A stretch of DNA of 64,000 nucleotides, from contig JAPYXD010000714.1 of the NCBI GenBank assembly GCA_030998225.1, positions 5,890,001 through 5,954,000 on the forward strand, given 5' to 3'. The notes under the pieces are model-generated. The model was not told the origin of the DNA and made no database searches. It was given only the letters and a program-made list of their open reading frames with translations. Position numbers and translations under genes: made by a program. Positions 61,322 through 64,000 of the stretch are shown in pieces (position 1 is the stretch's first letter; every line of letters starts with the position of its first letter). The stretch comes from Diplolepis rosae. Its lineage: Eukaryota > Arthropoda > Insecta > Hymenoptera > Diplolepididae.

Positions 61322-62965
61322 GTACCTCCAATGACAATACATACATATGTGAAGTCCGTAGGTGGTAAACTTTTTTCGTTTTATATGTGAATTAACTGTC
61401 TAAGTCTCTTTTCGTTAAGACACAGTTTTTGCTCTGTACAAGGGCTCTCCCTGCTAGATTCATTCAATTTTAAAAGTGTTTTATAGTACCTCGAATGATA
61501 ATACATACATATGTGAAGTCCATAGGTGGTAAACTTTTTTCGTTTTATATGTGAATTAACTGTCTAAGTCACTTTTCGTTAAGACACAGTTTTTGCTCTG
61601 TACAAGGGCTCTCGGCCCTAGATACATTCAATTTTAAAAACGTTTTATAGTACCTCCAATGATTATACATACATATGTGAAGTCCATATGTGGTAAACTT
61701 TTTTCGTTTTATTTGTGAATTAACGGTCTAAGTAACTTTTCGTTAAGTCACAGTTTTTGCTCTGTACAAGGGCTCTCCGCGCTAGATTCATTCAATTTTA
61801 AAAGTGTTTTATAGTACCTCGAATGATAATACATACATATGTGAAGTCCATAGGTGGTAACCTTTTTTTCGTTTTATATGTGAATTAACTGTCTAAGTCA
61901 CTTTTCGTTAAGACACAGTTTTTGCTCTGTACAAGGGCTCTCGGCCCTAGATACATTCAATTTTAAAAACGTTTTATAGTACCTCCAATGATTATACATA
62001 CATATGTGAAGTCCATAGGTGGTAAACTTTTTTCGTTTTATATGTGAATTAACGGTCTAAGTCACTTTCCGTTAAGACACAGTTTTTGCTCTGTACAAGG
62101 GCTCTCCGCGCTAGATACATTCAATTTTAAAAACGTTTTATAGTACCTCCAATGATAATACATACATATGTGAAGTCCGTAGGTGGTAAACTTTTTTCGT
62201 TTTATATGTGAATTAACTGTCTAAGTCTCTTTTCGTTAAGACACAGTTTTTGCTCTGTACAAGGGCTCTCCGCGCTAGATTCATTCAATTATAAAAGTGT
62301 TTTATAGTACCTCGAATGATAATACATACATATGTGAAGTCCATAGGTGGTAAACTTTTTTCGTTTTATATGTGAATTAACTGTCTAAGTCACTTTTCGT
62401 TAAGACACAGTTTTTGCTCTGTACAAGGGCTCTCGGCCCTAGATACATTCAATTTTAAAAACGTTTTATAGTACTTCCAATGATTATACATACATATGTG
62501 ATGTCCATAGTTGGTCAACTTTTTTCGTTTTATTTGTGAATTAACGGTCTAAGTAACTTTTCGTTAAGTCACAGTTTTTGCTCTGTACAAGGGCTCTCCG
62601 CGCTAGATTCATTCAATTTTAAAAGTGTTTTATAGTACCTCGAATGATAATACATACATATGTGAAGTCCATAGGTGGTAACCTTTTTTCGTTTTATATG
62701 TGAATTAACTGTCTAAGTCACTTTTCGTTAAGACACAGTTTTTGCTCTGTACAAGGGCTCTCGGCCCTAGATACATTCAATTTTAAAAACGTTTTATAGT
62801 ACATCCAAAGATTATACATACATATGTGAAGTCCATAGGTGGTGCTCTTTTTTCGTTTTATATGTGAATTAACTGTCTAAGTCACTTTTCGTTAAGACAC
62901 AGTTTTTGCTCTGTACAAGGGCTCTCGGCCCTAGATACATTCAATTTTAAAAACGTTTTATAGTA
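61321..62965. repeat. 5-mer higher-order repeat, two tandem copies (821 bp)
   Basis: GAAGTCCGTAGG starts the units at 61351 and 62172 (821 bp). GCTAGATTCATTC is at 61453 and 62274 and again at 61781 and 62602, each pair 821 bp apart. CTCTCGGCCCTAG marks alternate monomers (about 61.61, 61.94, 62.43, 62.76 and 62.92 kb). In the third monomer copy 2 has the left-type head ATAGTTGGTCAAC (about 62.50-62.52 kb) where copy 1 has GAAGTCCATATGTGG, while both share TTTTATTTGTG and TAAGTAAC. Confidence 0.88.
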
Positions 62966-63400
62966 CCTCCAATGATTATACATACATATGTGAAGTCCAT
63001 AGGTGGTAAACTTTTTTCGTTTTATATGTGAATTAAGGGTCTAAGTCACTTTTCGTTCGGTCCCTTGCAGTTTTTGCTCCGTTCGAGGGCCCTTCGACCT
63101 AGATACATTTGATTGTAATTTTTCTTGTAGTACCGCCAATGATAATACATACATATGTGAAGTCCATAGGAGGTACACTTTTTTCGTTTTATATGTGAAT
63201 TAACGGTCTAAGTCACTTTTCGTTAAGTCACAGTTTTTGCTCTGTACGAGTGCCCTCCGCGCTAGATACATTCAATTTTGAAAATGTTTTATAGTACATC
63301 CAATGATAATGCAAATATATGAGACGTCCATAGGTGGTACACTTTTTTCGTTTTATATGTGAATTAACGGTCTAAGTCACTTTTCGTTAAGTCACAGTTT
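62965..63400. repeat. satellite segment
   Basis: About three monomers: CTCCGTTCGAGGGCCCTTCG, GATTGTAATTTTTC with CTTGTAGTACCGCC and CATAGGAGGTACAC (as at about 57.30-57.40 kb), then GCGCTAGATA with GAGACGTCCATAGG. Confidence 0.82.
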
Positions 63401-64000
63401 TTGCTCTGTACGAGTGCCCTCCGCGCTAGATACATTCAATTTTGAAAATGTTTTATAGTACATCCAATGATAATGCATACATATGAGACGTCCATATGTG
63501 GTACACTTTTTTCTTTTTTATGTAAATTAACCGTCTATGTTACTTTTCGTTCAGTCCGTCACAGTTTTTGCTCTGTATAAGGGCCCTCCGCGCTCGGTAC
63601 GTTCAATTGTAATTTTTTTTTTAGTAACTCCAATGATAGTGCATACATATGTGATGTCAATAGGTGGTACACTTTTTTCGTTTTATATGTGAATTAACGG
63701 TCTAAGTCACTTTTCGTTAAGCCACAGTTTTCTCTCTGTACGAGTGCCCCCCGCCCTAGATACATTCAATTGTGAAAATTTTTTATAGTGCCTCCAATGA
63801 TAATGCAAACATATTAGACGTCCATATGTGGTACACTTTTTTCTTTTTCATGTAAATTAACCGACTATGTTACTTTTCGTTCAGTCTGTCACAGTTTTTG
63901 CTCTGTATAAGGGCCCTCCGCCCTAGATAAATATAATTTTAATTTTTTTTGTAATACCTCCAATGATAATACATACATATGTGATGTCCATAGGTGGTAC
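63400..64000. repeat. cassette F, copy 4, cut by the window edge
   Basis: Collinear with copy 2 at offset 5776 (GACGTC at 57711 and 63487). It carries the copy 2 variants TTATAGTACATCC and TTTTCTCTCTG. It ends at the window edge within the GGTGGTAC head that precedes the GGTACCC monomer in copy 2, so the cassette probably continues outside. Confidence 0.86.

Larger units (their letters stand above)
1..64000. repeat. satellite DNA array, ~164-bp monomer, ~390 copies
   Basis: The whole window is a head-to-tail array. The box TGTGATGTCC (or a one- or two-base variant) recurs at 1, 163, 326, 490, 657 and so on to about 63980, giving spacings of 162-167 bp. Every monomer checked keeps the same order: NdeI box, T tract plus TCGTTTTAT, TAAGTCAC direct repeat, TTTGCTCTGTACGAG plus GC-rich box, AT-rich spacer with T run, AGTACCTCCAATG. 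I saw no inverted copies and no inserted foreign sequence. A nucleosome-sized AT-rich monomer in a long homogeneous-orientation array is typical of eukaryotic centromeric or heterochromatic satellites. The family is not one I recognise, and species and chromosomal location are not inferable from the sequence. Confidence 0.97.

Noticed and set aside
1..64000. CRISPR array
   Set aside because: The period is about 164 bp and the similarity extends over the whole period, with no unique spacers between short repeats and no cas genes.
1..64000. CENP-B box
   Set aside because: The T tract plus TTCGTTTTAT has the TTCGNNNNA start of the mammalian box, but the required CGGG follows neither there nor after TTCGTTAAG or TTCGTTCGG at the right spacing.
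1..64000. Splice-site-like T run plus TAG/CAG and a downstream AG/GTGGTA in every monomer
   Set aside because: On the + strand each monomer resembles a 3' splice site followed about 40 bp later by a weak 5' splice site. This follows from a T-rich spacer and the head sequence; there is no coding sequence or other sign of processed transcripts.
1..64000. T runs as RNA polymerase III terminators or bacterial intrinsic terminators
   Set aside because: They occur in nearly every monomer, have no preceding GC hairpin and no upstream gene or A/B boxes.
1..64000. Transposable element, telomere repeat or tRNA/rRNA sequence within the array
   Set aside because: Reading through all lines, every stretch aligns to the satellite monomer; I saw no long terminal repeats, target-site duplications, short telomeric repeats or RNA-gene motifs.
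1..64000. Inverted monomers
   Set aside because: I looked for the reverse complement of the NdeI box context and the GC box (GGCGGAGGGCCCTCGTAC) and found none; all monomers checked point the same way.
1..64000. Naming the array as the centromere of a given species
   Set aside because: Monomer length and array structure fit, but non-centromeric satellites look the same, and I do not recognise the sequence.

Overview
The window is one uninterrupted block of satellite DNA. From base 1 to base 64000 it consists of head-to-tail copies of a single AT-rich monomer of about 162-167 bp (mean near 164 bp, roughly 390 copies). All copies I checked run in the same direction. I found no protein-coding gene, RNA gene, transposable element, CRISPR array or other unique sequence. 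The open frames in the window (at most 83 codons) are chance frames in the repeat. They recur wherever a monomer combination recurs and have no independent support. This pattern is typical of a eukaryotic centromeric, pericentromeric or other heterochromatic satellite array. I do not recognise the monomer, so I name neither species nor satellite family, and centromere function is not shown by sequence alone.

Monomer anatomy, starting at the most conserved box: (1) CATACATATGTGATGTCCAT, containing an NdeI site; (2) a variable head such as AGGTGGTAAAC, AGTTGGTCAAC, AGGTGGTGCAC or AGGTGGAAAAC; (3) a short T tract, then TCGTTTTATATGTGAATTAA; (4) TAAGTCAC, ttttcgt, TAAGTCAC, an 8-bp direct repeat, often replaced by a TTCGGTCCCTTGCA form; (5) TTTGCTCTGTACGAG followed by a GC-rich box such as GGGCCCTCCGCCC; (6) the most variable part, an AT-rich spacer with a T run of about 8-12 (22 at most); (7) AGTACCTCCAATGATAATG. 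About a dozen monomer subtypes can be told apart by parts 2, 5 and 6.

Layout: from 1 to about 50.4 kb the array is a mosaic of 'left-type' subtypes. There is no single higher-order repeat (HOR). Instead, multi-monomer segments are duplicated at many scales: a 1-mer (1.38-1.71 kb), a 6-mer (15.83-17.79 kb), a 9-mer (22.3-25.0 kb), an 8-mer (42.2-44.5 kb), a dispersed pair of about 31 monomers (1.83-6.96 and 8.53-13.5 kb), a pair of about 20 monomers (29.6-32.9 and 45.05-48.3 kb), and others. From about 50.4 kb to the end a second set of subtypes dominates (GTACAAGGGCTCTCCG boxes, GAAGTCCGTAGG heads, AAAAACGTTTTATAG spacers). It carries its own 3-mer and 5-mer HORs and a 4-to-7-monomer cassette seen four times. 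Islands of right-type monomers lie inside the left domain (0.43-1.02, 34.3-34.7, 36.4-37.15 kb). One island of left-type monomers lies inside the right domain (52.8-54.2 kb) and carries a near copy of 15.1-15.5 kb.

No genes work together here. The biological content is the evolutionary record of the array: unequal exchange, segmental duplication and conversion tracts between subtypes, plus a few unusual monomers (a 24-bp perfect hairpin variant, a doubled GC box, a cluster of nine substitutions, T21/T22 runs). Coordinates of blocks are read by eye from diagnostic words; boundaries are good to about one monomer unless stated otherwise.
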